This document shows, one piece after another, positions 9,191 to 18,071 of a DNA stretch of 64,000 nucleotides. The stretch covers positions 40,855 to 104,854 of the forward strand of contig JBBRQI010000008.1 of the NCBI GenBank assembly GCA_038226665.1, given 5' to 3'. Position 1 is the stretch's first letter. Each line of letters opens with the position of its first letter. The notes beneath the pieces were generated by a model. It was given only the letters and a program-made list of their open reading frames with translations. It ran no database searches and had not been told where the DNA came from. The position numbers and the translations under genes were made by a program. This stretch comes from SZAS-103 sp038226665. GTDB taxonomy: Bacteria > Pseudomonadota > Gammaproteobacteria > Xanthomonadales > Xanthomonadaceae.

Positions 9191-9978
9191 TGTACCTTTT
9201 CGTTCGTTGGCGGCGTACTGCCGCCCTGGGCTTGCGCCTGCTGTCGGCGCTCTTCGATGCGTCTGCGGATTTGTTCGGCCTGCTGGGCGGCGAGCTTGCC
9301 GGCGTTATCCGCAGCATCGTTGGCGGCAGCATTCATGGCATCGAGCGCGCCCTGGTTTTGCGGGGCATCGACTGGCGGCGGTTGATCACCATTTCTGGGT
9401 GTGCCTTGCGTCGCGGTGGTAATGCTCGAGATCACTTGCGGCGTCAGCCCCATCTGGGTCGGTTCCTCGCCGCCCTGGCCATTGAACACGCGCAAGTCGA
9501 GCGTGGTCTGGCCCTGCGAACCGCCGTTGAACACCGCTTCGCGCGACTTCAACGAGACCAGTTTCCAGCTTGAATAGTTGCCGCCGAGCGCTTGCCCTTC
9601 ACGCACGCGCAGGCTTTCCTTGCTCTTGGGATCCTGCACGATCGCCATCCGCATCGGCGGCGTGACGAGGACGCTGGTGAGGACGACGTCGAGCGCTTGC
9701 GCAGTGGCCGCATTCTGCCCCGGAACATGCACGGCAATGGGCTTGCGGTCTGGATAGAACAACGGCCGATTGCTGGCTTCGGCGTACAGCTCGATCGGCC
9801 CGAGCGGCGTGCGTGCGTTGATGGGCGGCACTTTCGGCAATGGCGGCGCGAGCGTGGGATCGTCGGCCAGCAGTCTGTAGCTTCCGCCGAATCCGGCCAA
9901 GGCAACCATCGCGCACAGCACGGCCCAGCCGGCAACGGCGATCAGCAGCCAATTCACGGGCCCGAACCTACGGAGCAT
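9187..9978 (-). CDS. xpsN: Type II secretion inner-membrane protein XpsN (GspC-like)
   Basis: Bitopic inner-membrane component that connects the secretin with the inner-membrane platform. The 263-residue product starts at ATG 9978 (MLRRFGPVNWLL), overlapping the end of gspM. One transmembrane helix (about residues 9-30) is followed by a periplasmic region with an HR-like segment (PIELYAEASNRPLFYPDRKP) and a homology stretch around LTSVLVTPPMRMAIVQ. The C-terminus is a charged, Gln/Arg-rich tail. By position (between M and D) and size it corresponds to XpsN of Xanthomonas, which fills the GspC role; no other GspC gene is present here. Confidence 0.85.
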   Translation of the reverse strand: MLRRFGPVNWLLIAVAGWAVLCAMVALAGFGGSYRLLADDPTLAPPLPKVPPINARTPLGPIELYAEASNRPLFYPDRKPIAVHVPGQNAATAQALDVVLTSVLVTPPMRMAIVQDPKSKESLRVREGQALGGNYSSWKLVSLKSREAVFNGGSQGQTTLDLRVFNGQGGEEPTQMGLTPQVISSITTATQGTPRNGDQPPPVDAPQNQGALDAMNAAANDAADNAGKLAAQQAEQIRRRIEERRQQAQAQGGSTPPTNEKVQ

Positions 9979-10594
9979 GGCTGGCCCCGGAATGCAGGTA
10001 GCCGTAGAGGTCGAACGCGATGTCCAGCGGCGCGCCGGCATCCAACGCAATGTTGTCGGGGGCGTAACCGTGCGAGTTGATGATGTTGAGGTTGTCCAGG
10101 AACAGTTGCGGACGCCCGTTCTCGAAGGTGTGCGCGAGCGCGCTGAATTCGCGCATGCCGCACTGCAGCCGCACCTGTACCACCACGCGCTGATAGCGCT
10201 CCGGCGCGCCCGCCCATGCGGTCGGAGTGCGCTGAACGATCGTGCACGCGCTGTGGTCGGGGCTGACTTCCTTGACTTGCGCTTCCATGCGCTGCACCAA
10301 TCCGGCCTGCGCAAGTTCCACCGTCGCCTCGGGCAGGAAACCGGGATTCGCCGCCTCGATCCGGCGCATCTCGACGAGCAGTTTCTCGATCGCCGGACGC
10401 TCGTGCGCAAGCATGCGCATCTTCAGTTCCTGGTCGCGCAAATCGTCCATGTGCGCGCCCATCGACAGCATCGGCGCAGTCCACCACCAATGCAGGAAAA
10501 CCAGATACGCCAAGGCAACCGCCAGCACCAGCAGGCCGAGCGCATACAGGCGACCGTGGTCAGGGTTGGACAGGCGGCGCACGCGCGTCTCCAT
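9968..10594 (-). CDS. gspM: Type II secretion inner-membrane protein GspM (XpsM)
   Basis: Inner-membrane platform subunit that partners GspL. The 208-residue product has a short cytoplasmic start, one transmembrane helix (about residues 15-36, ALGLLVLAVALAYLVFLHWW) and a periplasmic domain with an amphipathic helical stretch (about 45-85) followed by a ferredoxin-like part. Sequence similarity in GspM proteins is low, so the call rests mostly on topology, size and the position between L and N. The start overlaps gspL by 35 bases and the end overlaps xpsN by 11 bases, implying tight translational coupling. Confidence 0.88.
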   Translation of the reverse strand: METRVRRLSNPDHGRLYALGLLVLAVALAYLVFLHWWWTAPMLSMGAHMDDLRDQELKMRMLAHERPAIEKLLVEMRRIEAANPGFLPEATVELAQAGLVQRMEAQVKEVSPDHSACTIVQRTPTAWAGAPERYQRVVVQVRLQCGMREFSALAHTFENGRPQLFLDNLNIINSHGYAPDNIALDAGAPLDIAFDLYGYLHSGASHAP

Positions 10595-11753
10595 TGAAAA
10601 GCGATCCCGTCGGTGGCATCTTTTTCGCGGTTCCGACCAGATCGGCGGCGAGGGTGAAGCGATCGCGCTTGCTCAATGCGTCGGGCTGCACGCTGCCGCT
10701 GAGCGCCGGCGAACGCAGCAGTTTCGATGCCTGCAGCTTCGCGACAAGGCCGGCGGCATCACTGCTCAGGCCGGTCAGGTAGATCTGGCCTTCCTGTTCG
10801 CTGAAGCGTTCCAGCCATGTGTTGTCGGGGATGCGCGCGCTGACATCGGCAAGCACCGCAAGCATGGGCGGCTTCGCAGCACGGGCCTGTACAAGGAAGT
10901 TGGCGCCTCCGGAGGCCTCTTCGAGTTGTTTGGCCAAAGCGCCCACCAGCCGCGCCTGCGCATGGCGCGCGGCGACTTCGGCTTCCAGATGCACGACTGC
11001 GTTATGCCGGTTATCGAGGGTCTGGTTCAGCGCGAACAACAACGCGACCAAAGCAATGGCGGCCAAGCCGAGAGTCATCCACAGCTGGCGGCGATCGATC
11101 GGTTGGCGGCGTTCGGGCGGCAGCAGGTTGCAACCCAACGGCCGACTCTCCGCATCGCGCGCATCCACGCCGCTCAAACGCGCCGACAAGGCGCCGAGCG
11201 GCGCGAGCGCGGCCTCGAGCTTGTCCTTCGGCAGCACCAGCAGTTCGACCTGCGCGATCTTGCTCGCCGCATCGACCGAGAGAACGCGGCAATCGTAGGC
11301 GACCTGGTCGGCGCGGAATGGCGTCTGCCGGTCGAGTTCATGGGCGACGACCTCGCGCAGACGCTCGGTTGCGGCTGCGGGCAACGGAATCTGCCGACGC
11401 AGCACCTGGCCACCCGGCAACAACAGCCAGCGCGGGCGCTCGACCCGATTGGCGCCGAGCGCGGCATCGACGCGCGCGGACATGTCCGCATCGGCATCGA
11501 GCGGGATGCTGGCCAGCAGCATGTCGCGACCGGCTTCCTCGACACGCAGCTCCAGTGCGCTTCCAACATTCGCGTATAACACGCGCGCCTGGCCTTCGGC
11601 GAACAACGCGCGCCACCGCGTTGGCAGCATGCCGGCGAGCTCGCCGCCCCACCAACGCAGGAACCGACGCAACGGGCTGCCCGCATAGCGCACACGCGCC
11701 CGATCCAGTGGTGCGCCCAGGCGGTCGACAATGGATTGCGGCGCGGTAGCCAT
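10560..11753 (-). CDS. gspL: Type II secretion protein GspL (XpsL)
   Basis: Links the GspE ATPase to the membrane platform. The 397-residue product starts at ATG 11753, overlapping the gspK stop as TGATG; an alternative in-frame start 24 bases earlier is less likely. The N-terminal half is the cytoplasmic actin-like domain that binds GspE. A transmembrane helix follows at about residues 195-215 (LWMTLGLAAIALVALLFAL), then a periplasmic region with coiled-coil and a C-terminal ferredoxin-like part that would pair with GspM. Length and order match the family. Confidence 0.92.
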   Translation of the reverse strand: MATAPQSIVDRLGAPLDRARVRYAGSPLRRFLRWWGGELAGMLPTRWRALFAEGQARVLYANVGSALELRVEEAGRDMLLASIPLDADADMSARVDAALGANRVERPRWLLLPGGQVLRRQIPLPAAATERLREVVAHELDRQTPFRADQVAYDCRVLSVDAASKIAQVELLVLPKDKLEAALAPLGALSARLSGVDARDAESRPLGCNLLPPERRQPIDRRQLWMTLGLAAIALVALLFALNQTLDNRHNAVVHLEAEVAARHAQARLVGALAKQLEEASGGANFLVQARAAKPPMLAVLADVSARIPDNTWLERFSEQEGQIYLTGLSSDAAGLVAKLQASKLLRSPALSGSVQPDALSKRDRFTLAADLVGTAKKMPPTGSLFNGDARAPPVQP

Positions 11754-12664
11754 CAATACGATTCTCCCTCCCGCCATTGCAGCGGCACATACAGCTGGCC
11801 GAAGGGTCCGGTTTGCGAAGCGCGCACGATAGCATCCACGGTCAAGCTCGTGCCGTCGGGCAGGTGTGCGCGACAGGAAATATCGTAGGTTCCGGTGCCT
11901 GGCTGCACCTCGAACGGTTGCCCGCCCGGCAGCGCCGGGGGCGCTTGCGGGGCGCCTGGCTGCCAGCTTTCGCGCTGGTTCTGGAACAGGTCTGCGGCAT
12001 CACCACTCATTCCCAGCGCCTGAAGTACGGCTGGTTGCGCAAAGGTCGGACTCGGATCACCGCTTGCATAGACCGTCACGTTGGGTACAAGTTTCTGATA
12101 CAGCGCGAAATCCATGCCAAGCACCCGCTGCAACTCGGACACCGACTCGAACGCGAGGTTCTTCGGGCCGTAGGCAAGCCCGGCGCTGCTGTAGTCGCTG
12201 GACTCGGCACCGCCGGGTGTGATGAGGTCGTCGGCATCGCGGAAATCGACGATCGCCGCGGCGATATTCTGCGCGCGCGGCTGCTTGACGCCCAACGCGA
12301 GCAGCAGTTTCGACAGCAGAACCGGCGATGCGCTGTTGAGATCGACCTTGCCGGATTCGTCGATCACGTGGATTTCCAGTTGCGCGTCACCGAGCGTCAA
12401 CGCGTACTTGCGGCCATCGGGCACCCAGCGGCGTTGCGTGTCGGGGTACAGCATGCGCAGCACCGCATACTCGACGCCTGCACGCGCGGCCTGCCGCGCA
12501 ACCACCGACGCACGCAACTGATGCGCCTGCAGGGATTCGATGCGCGCGCTCTGCGCGAAGCCGCCGACCACGGCGGTCAGCAATACCAGCAACCACAGCA
12601 CGAGGATCAACGCCGCACCGCGCGCATTTTCTGCATGCAATGCGCTGGTACGCGCTACGCTCAC
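11753..12664 (-). CDS. gspK: Type II secretion minor pseudopilin GspK (XpsK)
   Basis: Large minor pseudopilin thought to cap the pseudopilus tip. Started at GTG 12664 (overlapping the gspJ TGA), the 303-residue product begins with a short basic leader ending NARG, followed by AALILVLWLLVLLTAVVGGF, the prepilin-type hydrophobic helix. As usual for GspK, the Glu at +5 typical of pilins is absent. The rest has the family motif VIDESGKVDLNSAS and a helix-hairpin region around DFRDADDLITPGG, where GspK binds calcium. The frame extends another 44 codons upstream over gspJ, but that part has no pilin character. Confidence 0.92.
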   Translation of the reverse strand: MSVARTSALHAENARGAALILVLWLLVLLTAVVGGFAQSARIESLQAHQLRASVVARQAARAGVEYAVLRMLYPDTQRRWVPDGRKYALTLGDAQLEIHVIDESGKVDLNSASPVLLSKLLLALGVKQPRAQNIAAAIVDFRDADDLITPGGAESSDYSSAGLAYGPKNLAFESVSELQRVLGMDFALYQKLVPNVTVYASGDPSPTFAQPAVLQALGMSGDAADLFQNQRESWQPGAPQAPPALPGGQPFEVQPGTGTYDISCRAHLPDGTSLTVDAIVRASQTGPFGQLYVPLQWREGESY

Positions 12665-13419
12665 TTGCCGCCTCCCGCCGTCGGCAACGACGGCGGCGTC
12701 TGTTGCCGCAACAGGGGAGGCTGGATGCCTGGCGTCGCATTCTCGGCATGCGCGCTCGCGAAGCCCAGCGGCAACGCGGTCGCAAACGCAGGCCACGGCC
12801 GTTTCGGATCAGCGAAGCGCAACACCAGGCGAACCTCGATCGGCAACCCGGAAGGACGCTTCCATTCGCTCTGCCAATCGCCGATCTTCGCGTCCTGGCC
12901 CAGCCCGCGATAGTCGAAATGCGCTTCGGCGATGCCGTCGAGCAAGTCTTCGGATGGAAGTTTCTTGTCGTCGTCCAGCGGCTTTTCGTTGACGAGCATC
13001 GTGTAGGCGAATTGCAGGTTCTGGGTGCCGTCGCCCTTGTTTGAAGGCGCCAGTTTCAGCGTCATCACATGCGGGCCGCCGCGCGAAAGATAGCCCGGCA
13101 TCGGCGCGACGAATTGCATCTTGTCGTGCGCGCCTTCGAAGAAATCCACCTGCCCGGTTCCCGACTCGCGTTCGAGCACGAGCGGTTGCGCGGATTGCAG
13201 CGTGCGATACAGGAATCCCTGCACGGCGCGCAGGTGTTCGTTGCGCGCGGCCGCGGATTCGGCGCGCTGCACCGAACCGTTGGCCGAGTGCAGGCTCGCG
13301 AACGCGATGCCCAGACCAAGCGCGAGCAGCACGGTCGCAAGGATGATCTCGATCAGCGTGAAGCCGCTCGCGTGCTTGCGCGGACTTTGCGATGCGCGAT
13401 GGCGCAGGCGCCGATTCAT
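12661..13419 (-). CDS. gspJ: Type II secretion minor pseudopilin GspJ (XpsJ)
   Basis: Minor pseudopilin forming the tip complex with GspI and GspK. The 252-residue product has a basic leader and a prepilin peptidase site SGFTLIEIILATVLLALGLG at about residues 18-37, with Gly at -1 and Glu at +5. A soluble beta-rich domain follows. The C-terminus is unusually long and ends in a Pro/Gly-rich tail (TPPSLPTAGGGK). The stop overlaps the gspK start codon and the start overlaps the gspI stop. Confidence 0.93.
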   Translation of the reverse strand: MNRRLRHRASQSPRKHASGFTLIEIILATVLLALGLGIAFASLHSANGSVQRAESAAARNEHLRAVQGFLYRTLQSAQPLVLERESGTGQVDFFEGAHDKMQFVAPMPGYLSRGGPHVMTLKLAPSNKGDGTQNLQFAYTMLVNEKPLDDDKKLPSEDLLDGIAEAHFDYRGLGQDAKIGDWQSEWKRPSGLPIEVRLVLRFADPKRPWPAFATALPLGFASAHAENATPGIQPPLLRQQTPPSLPTAGGGK

Positions 13420-13883
13420 TGCTGCAAGCCTTGCGGCGGTGCGTAGGCGCGCAATGTTTCAACGCGCAAGGCCTGGCCTGGCCCGCCCCACTTGACGTTC
13501 AGCACGATGCGATACAGCACGTTGTCGACGAAATTCTGCAAATCCGGATTAGCCGTCAACGCATCGCCACGCGCGGGCGTCGCGATCGGCGGCTTGAACA
13601 GCACGATGTCGAGCGTCCAGCGATAACGCCCGTTCTCGAAAGCGCCACTGCTGCGTCCGGGTTGCAGGCGCCGGTCGGCACCGAGCGTGTCGAACAGGTT
13701 TTCGGCGTACAGCGAGGCCTGCGTCGATTCGGAAGCGCGCGCAACCGAACGCACGCCGCCGGACAGGATCGACAGCAAAAGGCCGAGGCCGATCGCGAGC
13801 AAGGCGAATGCGATCAGCACCTCAAGCAGCGTGTAGCCGCGTTGTGCGCGTGCGTTCGTGCGCGCAATCGTCCTGTTGTTCAT
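13416..13883 (-). CDS. gspI: Type II secretion minor pseudopilin GspI (XpsI)
   Basis: Minor pseudopilin that nucleates the GspIJK tip. ATG 13883 (MNNRTIARTNARAQRGYTLLEV) gives a 155-residue product with prepilin cleavage after RG and Glu at +5, then the hydrophobic helix LIAFALLAIGLGLLLSILSG. The open frame extends 77 codons further upstream over gspH but without a pilin start, so it is rejected. Start and stop each overlap the neighbouring genes by 4 bases, the ATGA type at the gspH junction. Confidence 0.93.
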   Translation of the reverse strand: MNNRTIARTNARAQRGYTLLEVLIAFALLAIGLGLLLSILSGGVRSVARASESTQASLYAENLFDTLGADRRLQPGRSSGAFENGRYRWTLDIVLFKPPIATPARGDALTANPDLQNFVDNVLYRIVLNVKWGGPGQALRVETLRAYAPPQGLQQ

Positions 13884-14407
13884 CGCGCCGCATCCGGTAG
13901 TTTCGCCTGGGTGACTTCGCCGGTCAGCCAGCGCACGTCCACGCGCCAGCCAACACCTTGCGTGCGCAGGCTGATGCGGCCGCCGGTCGCGGAACCGTCG
14001 GGAAAGAATTTGATTGCGGCGTTGCGCGCATTGGTTTGCTCCTCGCGCACCGCATTGAAACTGAGCTGCAACGATACCGGCAACGTGCCGTGATGATCGC
14101 CCGCCGCCGTCCACGTGCGATGGTCCAGATCCATCTCGAAGCGTTGCGGCGCGCCGGTGATGAGCGCGCGGGCGCGCGTGTAGCGCAATTCGGTCGAAAG
14201 CACATGCGTTGCTTCGCGCAGCTGGCGGCCGCTGCGGCCGACGCCGAACAGACCGACGGTCAGGGCGGTGATCGCCGCGATCAGCACGATCACCAGCATC
14301 ATCTCGAGCAATGTGAATCCGCGCGCGCGCCGCGACGCGCAGATCGAACGGCGCACGTCGGCGTTCACGTCAGTTTCGCGCAACGCATCGTCGCGGCCGC
14401 TCGTCAC
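13880..14407 (-). CDS. gspH: Type II secretion minor pseudopilin GspH (XpsH)
   Basis: Minor pseudopilin of the periplasmic pseudopilus. GTG 14407 overlaps the gspG stop and gives a 175-residue product. The prepilin site ARGFTLLEMMLVIVLIAAIT starts at about residue 28, with Glu at +5. The globular domain (GspH/FimT type) includes LRYTRARALITGAP and a Phe-Pro-Asp-Gly turn near residue 138 (FFPDGSATGGRI), characteristic of this subfamily. The N-terminal leader is longer than typical, so a later GTG (VNADVRRS, 13 codons in) could be the true start. Confidence 0.9.
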   Translation of the reverse strand: MTSGRDDALRETDVNADVRRSICASRRARGFTLLEMMLVIVLIAAITALTVGLFGVGRSGRQLREATHVLSTELRYTRARALITGAPQRFEMDLDHRTWTAAGDHHGTLPVSLQLSFNAVREEQTNARNAAIKFFPDGSATGGRISLRTQGVGWRVDVRWLTGEVTQAKLPDAAR

Positions 14408-14826
14408 TGATGGCTGATGTCCGCATCCACGCTGTCGCCGCCGGCTTTGCCGTCGCGGCCGTAACTCATGAGGTCGAACGGACCGCTCGCGCCGGGCACG
14501 TGGTATTCGAGCGGGTGTCCCCACGGATCCTTGAGCTCCTGCTCTTTCGCATAGGGGCCGAGCCAGCCGGCGCTGTTGCCCGGCGCCTTGACCAGCGCTC
14601 CGAGATCCGGCGGCAGGCTGCCGACATCCTGCTGGTAATTCTCGATCTTGCTGGCGATCGTATCGACCTGCGATTTCGCGAGCTTGAACTTGCCCTGGTC
14701 GGATGCGCCGAGGATGCGGCCGCCGACGAAGGTCGCTATCAAGCCGATCAGCACGATCACGATCATGATTTCCATCAGCGTAAACCCGCCTTGTGCAGCG
14801 GACGTGGGTGATTTGTCGAACTTCAT
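14404..14826 (-). CDS. gspG: Type II secretion major pseudopilin GspG (XpsG)
   Basis: Main building block of the pseudopilus. ATG 14826 (MKFDKSPTSAAQ) gives 140 residues; an AGG ribosome site overlaps the gspF stop codon about 9 bases upstream. The cleavage site GGFTLMEIMIVIVLIGLIAT starts near residue 13, with Glu at +5. The C-terminal domain keeps the calcium-binding and packing motifs of GspG: DPWGHPLEYHVPG, then FDLMSYGRDGKAGGDSVDADI. The good match and normal length make it the most secure pseudopilin call here. Confidence 0.96.
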   Translation of the reverse strand: MKFDKSPTSAAQGGFTLMEIMIVIVLIGLIATFVGGRILGASDQGKFKLAKSQVDTIASKIENYQQDVGSLPPDLGALVKAPGNSAGWLGPYAKEQELKDPWGHPLEYHVPGASGPFDLMSYGRDGKAGGDSVDADISHQ

Positions 14827-14831
14827 TGGCT

Positions 14832-16049
14832 TCAACCTATCGAGGAAGTGAGGTCGTAAAGTGGGGTAAGGATTGCGAGGATGACGGTGCCGACCACGAT
14901 GCTCATCGCAATGGTCAGCATCGGCACGAGCGCGGTGAGGAAACGATCCATCGCCTGCGCGGTTTCGCGGTCGAAGGTATCGGCGACTTTCAGCAGCATG
15001 CCGTCGAGTTCGCCGGATTCCTCGCCGACCTGCACCATCTGCACGGCGAGGCGCGGAAACACTTCGCGCTTCGCCAGCGCATGCGCGAGGCCGCTGCCGG
15101 TCTTGACCTCTTCGGTGACGACCTCGACCGCTTCGGCAAGCACGCGGTTGCCGAGCACGTTGCGCGCGATGGCCAGCGATTGCAGCAGCGGCACGCCGTT
15201 CTTCACCAGCGTGCCGAGCGTGCGCGCGAGTCGCGCGGTTTCAAGGCGCGCAATCAGCGAGCCGAGCAGTTTCCGGCGCAGCATCCATGCATCCAGCGTG
15301 CGCCGCCAGGCAGGGTCGCGACGCTTGCGATCGAGCCACGTCAGCAACACGATCAACACGATCGGAATCAGCCACCAGAATGCGCGCACCGCGTTGCCCA
15401 GGCCAAGCACCACCTGCGTCAGCAGCGGCAATTGCGCGCCGAGTCCTTCGTACATCTGCTGGAACTGCGGCACGACGTAACCAAGCAGGAACAGGATCGA
15501 CAGCGAAATCATCGTGACCAGGATCGCCGGATAGATCAGCGCATTCACCACGCGCGCACGCAAGGCGCGGCTGCGGTCGAGGTAATCGGCGAGTCGCGTG
15601 AGCGTTTCGTGCAGGCTGCCGCCGACCTCGCCTGCGCGTACCGTGCTCACGTACAGTCGCGAAAACACCCCGTGTTGTTGTTCCATCGCGGCCGACAGCG
15701 AGATGCCGCCGCGCACCGCGTCGCGCACGTTCGCGATGGTTTTTTTCGCTTCGGCGGATTCCGGAAGATCGAGCAAGATGGCGAGCGCACGATCGAGCGG
15801 CTGGCCGGCGCCGAGCAGCGTCGCGAGTTGTTCGGTGAATTGCTGGATCTGTTCCGGGGTGAGCGCCTTGCGCTGGAACAGGTTCGTCCAGCTCGCGGCC
15901 GCTGCAATCTCATCGGTACGCCGAGCCTCGACCGGGATGTGCCCGGCTTCCTGCAGCTTGCCGATCACTTCCTCCGCGCTCGCGGCTTCCATCTGACCTT
16001 GCAGGGATTCGCCGGTTGCGCTCAATGCCTGGTAACGGAACTGCGCCAT
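14832..16049 (-). CDS. gspF: Type II secretion inner-membrane platform protein GspF (XpsF)
   Basis: Polytopic inner-membrane protein coupling ATPase movement to pseudopilus assembly. ATG 16049 (MAQFRYQALSATGE) overlaps the gspE stop as TGATG and gives 405 residues. Two related cytoplasmic domains (about 70-170 and 270-370) alternate with three hydrophobic segments, including ILVTMISLSILFLLGYVVPQF and a C-terminal ALVPMLTIAMSIVVGTVILAIL. The FTEQLATLLGAGQPLDRAL and VQVGEESGELDGML motifs are standard for the GspF/PilC family. Confidence 0.96.
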   Translation of the reverse strand: MAQFRYQALSATGESLQGQMEAASAEEVIGKLQEAGHIPVEARRTDEIAAAASWTNLFQRKALTPEQIQQFTEQLATLLGAGQPLDRALAILLDLPESAEAKKTIANVRDAVRGGISLSAAMEQQHGVFSRLYVSTVRAGEVGGSLHETLTRLADYLDRSRALRARVVNALIYPAILVTMISLSILFLLGYVVPQFQQMYEGLGAQLPLLTQVVLGLGNAVRAFWWLIPIVLIVLLTWLDRKRRDPAWRRTLDAWMLRRKLLGSLIARLETARLARTLGTLVKNGVPLLQSLAIARNVLGNRVLAEAVEVVTEEVKTGSGLAHALAKREVFPRLAVQMVQVGEESGELDGMLLKVADTFDRETAQAMDRFLTALVPMLTIAMSIVVGTVILAILTPLYDLTSSIG

Positions 16050-17845
16050 CAAGCTTCCGTGCACACTCTAAGCACTTCCTCGATCGTGGTCATGCCGAGC
16101 AGCGCCTTCACCAAACCATCTTCGTACATCGTGCGCATGCCTTCGGCGCGCGCGGCGGATTCAAGTTCGCCCATGCCGGCGCGCTGCATCACGAGGCGGC
16201 GCAGCGAATCGGTCATCACCAGGAATTCCATGATCGTGGTGCGACCGAGATAGCCGGTTGGCGTGAGCGCGGAGGGTTTCGGTCGCGACAGATAAATCGT
16301 GCCTTCGGGCTGCAGCTTGCGCAGGCCGAATTCCTCGATGACTTCCGGCAATGGTTCGTAGCGTTCGGCATGCGTGGCTTCGATCCGCCGCACGAGACGC
16401 TGCGCGAGGATGCCATTCACTGTGGAAGTGAGCAGGTAGTCCTCGACGCCCATGTCGAGCAATCGGGTGATGCCGCCGGCCGCATTGTTGGTGTGCAATG
16501 TCGACAACACAAGGTGACCGGTCAACGCGGACTGGATCGCGATGCGCGCGGTCTCCAGGTCACGCATTTCACCGATCATGATGATGTCCGGATCCTGGCG
16601 CACGATCGAACGCAGCGCCTGCGCGAAGTCCAGGCCGATGGCGGGCTTGGCCTGGATCTGGTTGACGCCGACGAGCTGGTATTCGACCGGATCCTCGACG
16701 GTGATGATCTTCACCGCCGACGTGTTGAGCTGCGACAGCGCGGTGTACAGCGTCGTCGTCTTGCCGGAACCGGTCGGACCGGTGACGAGCATGATTCCGT
16801 GCGGCTGTTCCAAAACTTTCTTGAATTGCGGCAGGAATTCGTCGGTGAAGCCGAGCGAGTGGAAGTCGAACACGATCGATTCGCGGTCGAGGATGCGCAT
16901 GACCACCGATTCGCCGTGCGCGGTCGGCATCGTGCTCACGCGCAGGTCGAGTTCCTTGCCCTGCACGCGCAACATGATGCGACCGTCCTGCGGCAGGCGG
17001 CGCTCGGCGATATTCAGTCGCGCGAGGATCTTGATGCGCGAGATCACCGCGGCGGTGAGGTTGGCCGGCGGCGACTCGACTTCCTCGAGCACGCCGTCGA
17101 TGCGGTAGCGGACTTTCAAGCGGTTCTCGAAGGGCTCGATGTGGATGTCGGATGCCCTTGCTTCGACAGCGCGCTGGATCACAAGGTTCACCAGCCTGAT
17201 CACCGGCGCTTCGGACGCGAGATCGCGCAGGTGTTCGACATCGTCCTCGTCACCGCCGGTCTCGTCGGACAGGTTCTCGACGATCGTGCCCATCGCGCTG
17301 CGGCCTTGGCCGTAATAGCGTTCGATCAGGTCGTCGATTTCGGATCTAAGTCCAATCCGCAAACGCACCGTGCGCCCGGTCGCCAGCGCGACGGCTTCGG
17401 CCGGGTAAGGATCCTGCGCGTCGGCGACGAGCAAGTCGAGTGTTTCGGATTCGGTGTCTTCGCCGATCGGGCAGGCATGGTGCTGTTTCAGGAAGCGGAT
17501 CGAGATCTGCACCGCAGGCGGCGCATCGGGACAATCGCGCGCGGCGATCAACGGCAGGTCAAGGACTTCGGCGCTGGCCTCGGCGATGTCGCGCTCTGAC
17601 ACCATGCCGAGTCGCGAAAGCAGCGAGGAAACTGTGCCGCCGGATTCCTCCTGCAGACGCCGCACGCGGCCGAGGTCGGCGTCTTTCAGGCGACCGCGAC
17701 GCAGCAGCGCATCGACGATGCGTCCGTCGAGCCCGTCGGGAAGGGCATCAGCCGCGACATGCTGCATGTCTTCGATCGCAACGTGGTTTCGTGCGGCTGG
17801 TTCGATTGCTGCCGGTCCGGTTGTTGCTGGGCTCACGCCGTGCAT
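16049..17845 (-). CDS. gspE: Type II secretion ATPase GspE (XpsE), lacking the zinc-cysteine motif
   Basis: Hexameric cytoplasmic ATPase powering pseudopilus assembly. ATG 17845 (MHGVSPATTGP) gives 598 residues; the frame runs a further 33 codons upstream but without support. The N-terminal domains (about 50-190) are followed by the core with Walker A VTGPTGSGKTTTLY, aspartate box, Walker B IIMIGEMRDLETA and His box LSTLHTNNA. Between LAQRLVRRI and GYLGRTTIMEF, where most GspE proteins carry two CxxC pairs, no cysteine is present. First gene of the 11-gene operon; the promoter should lie in the 329-bp region upstream. Confidence 0.95.
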   Translation of the reverse strand: MHGVSPATTGPAAIEPAARNHVAIEDMQHVAADALPDGLDGRIVDALLRRGRLKDADLGRVRRLQEESGGTVSSLLSRLGMVSERDIAEASAEVLDLPLIAARDCPDAPPAVQISIRFLKQHHACPIGEDTESETLDLLVADAQDPYPAEAVALATGRTVRLRIGLRSEIDDLIERYYGQGRSAMGTIVENLSDETGGDEDDVEHLRDLASEAPVIRLVNLVIQRAVEARASDIHIEPFENRLKVRYRIDGVLEEVESPPANLTAAVISRIKILARLNIAERRLPQDGRIMLRVQGKELDLRVSTMPTAHGESVVMRILDRESIVFDFHSLGFTDEFLPQFKKVLEQPHGIMLVTGPTGSGKTTTLYTALSQLNTSAVKIITVEDPVEYQLVGVNQIQAKPAIGLDFAQALRSIVRQDPDIIMIGEMRDLETARIAIQSALTGHLVLSTLHTNNAAGGITRLLDMGVEDYLLTSTVNGILAQRLVRRIEATHAERYEPLPEVIEEFGLRKLQPEGTIYLSRPKPSALTPTGYLGRTTIMEFLVMTDSLRRLVMQRAGMGELESAARAEGMRTMYEDGLVKALLGMTTIEEVLRVCTEA

Positions 17846-17960
17846 CCGCAGTTGGTTCGGTGCGCACTGTAGCAGTCGGCCGCGCCGGCCCGCATGAACA
17901 CGGCGCACAGTCCGGCTTCCTCCGACTCTCCAGGTATCCCACACCGGGTAACGGACCCGC

Positions 17961-18071
17961 GTGCATCAACCGCTCTCGGCGTCCTGCCTACCGCGGCATT
18001 CGCACATCCGTGTGCATCAGCCGCTCCCGGCGTCCTGCCTACTGCGGCATTCGCACATCCGTGTGCATCAA
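17961..18071. repeat. 51-bp tandem direct repeat, two full copies plus a partial third
   Basis: The unit beginning GTGCATCAACCGCTCTCGGC starts at 17961 and recurs at 18012; the leading GTGCATCA octamer appears a third time at 18063. The two full copies differ at only a few positions. The unit contains GCGTCCTGCCTAC and GGCATTCGCACATCC. It sits between the adhesin terminator and the gspE promoter region. Origin and function are unknown; it may be a dispersed intergenic repeat that expanded by slippage. Confidence 0.85.
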
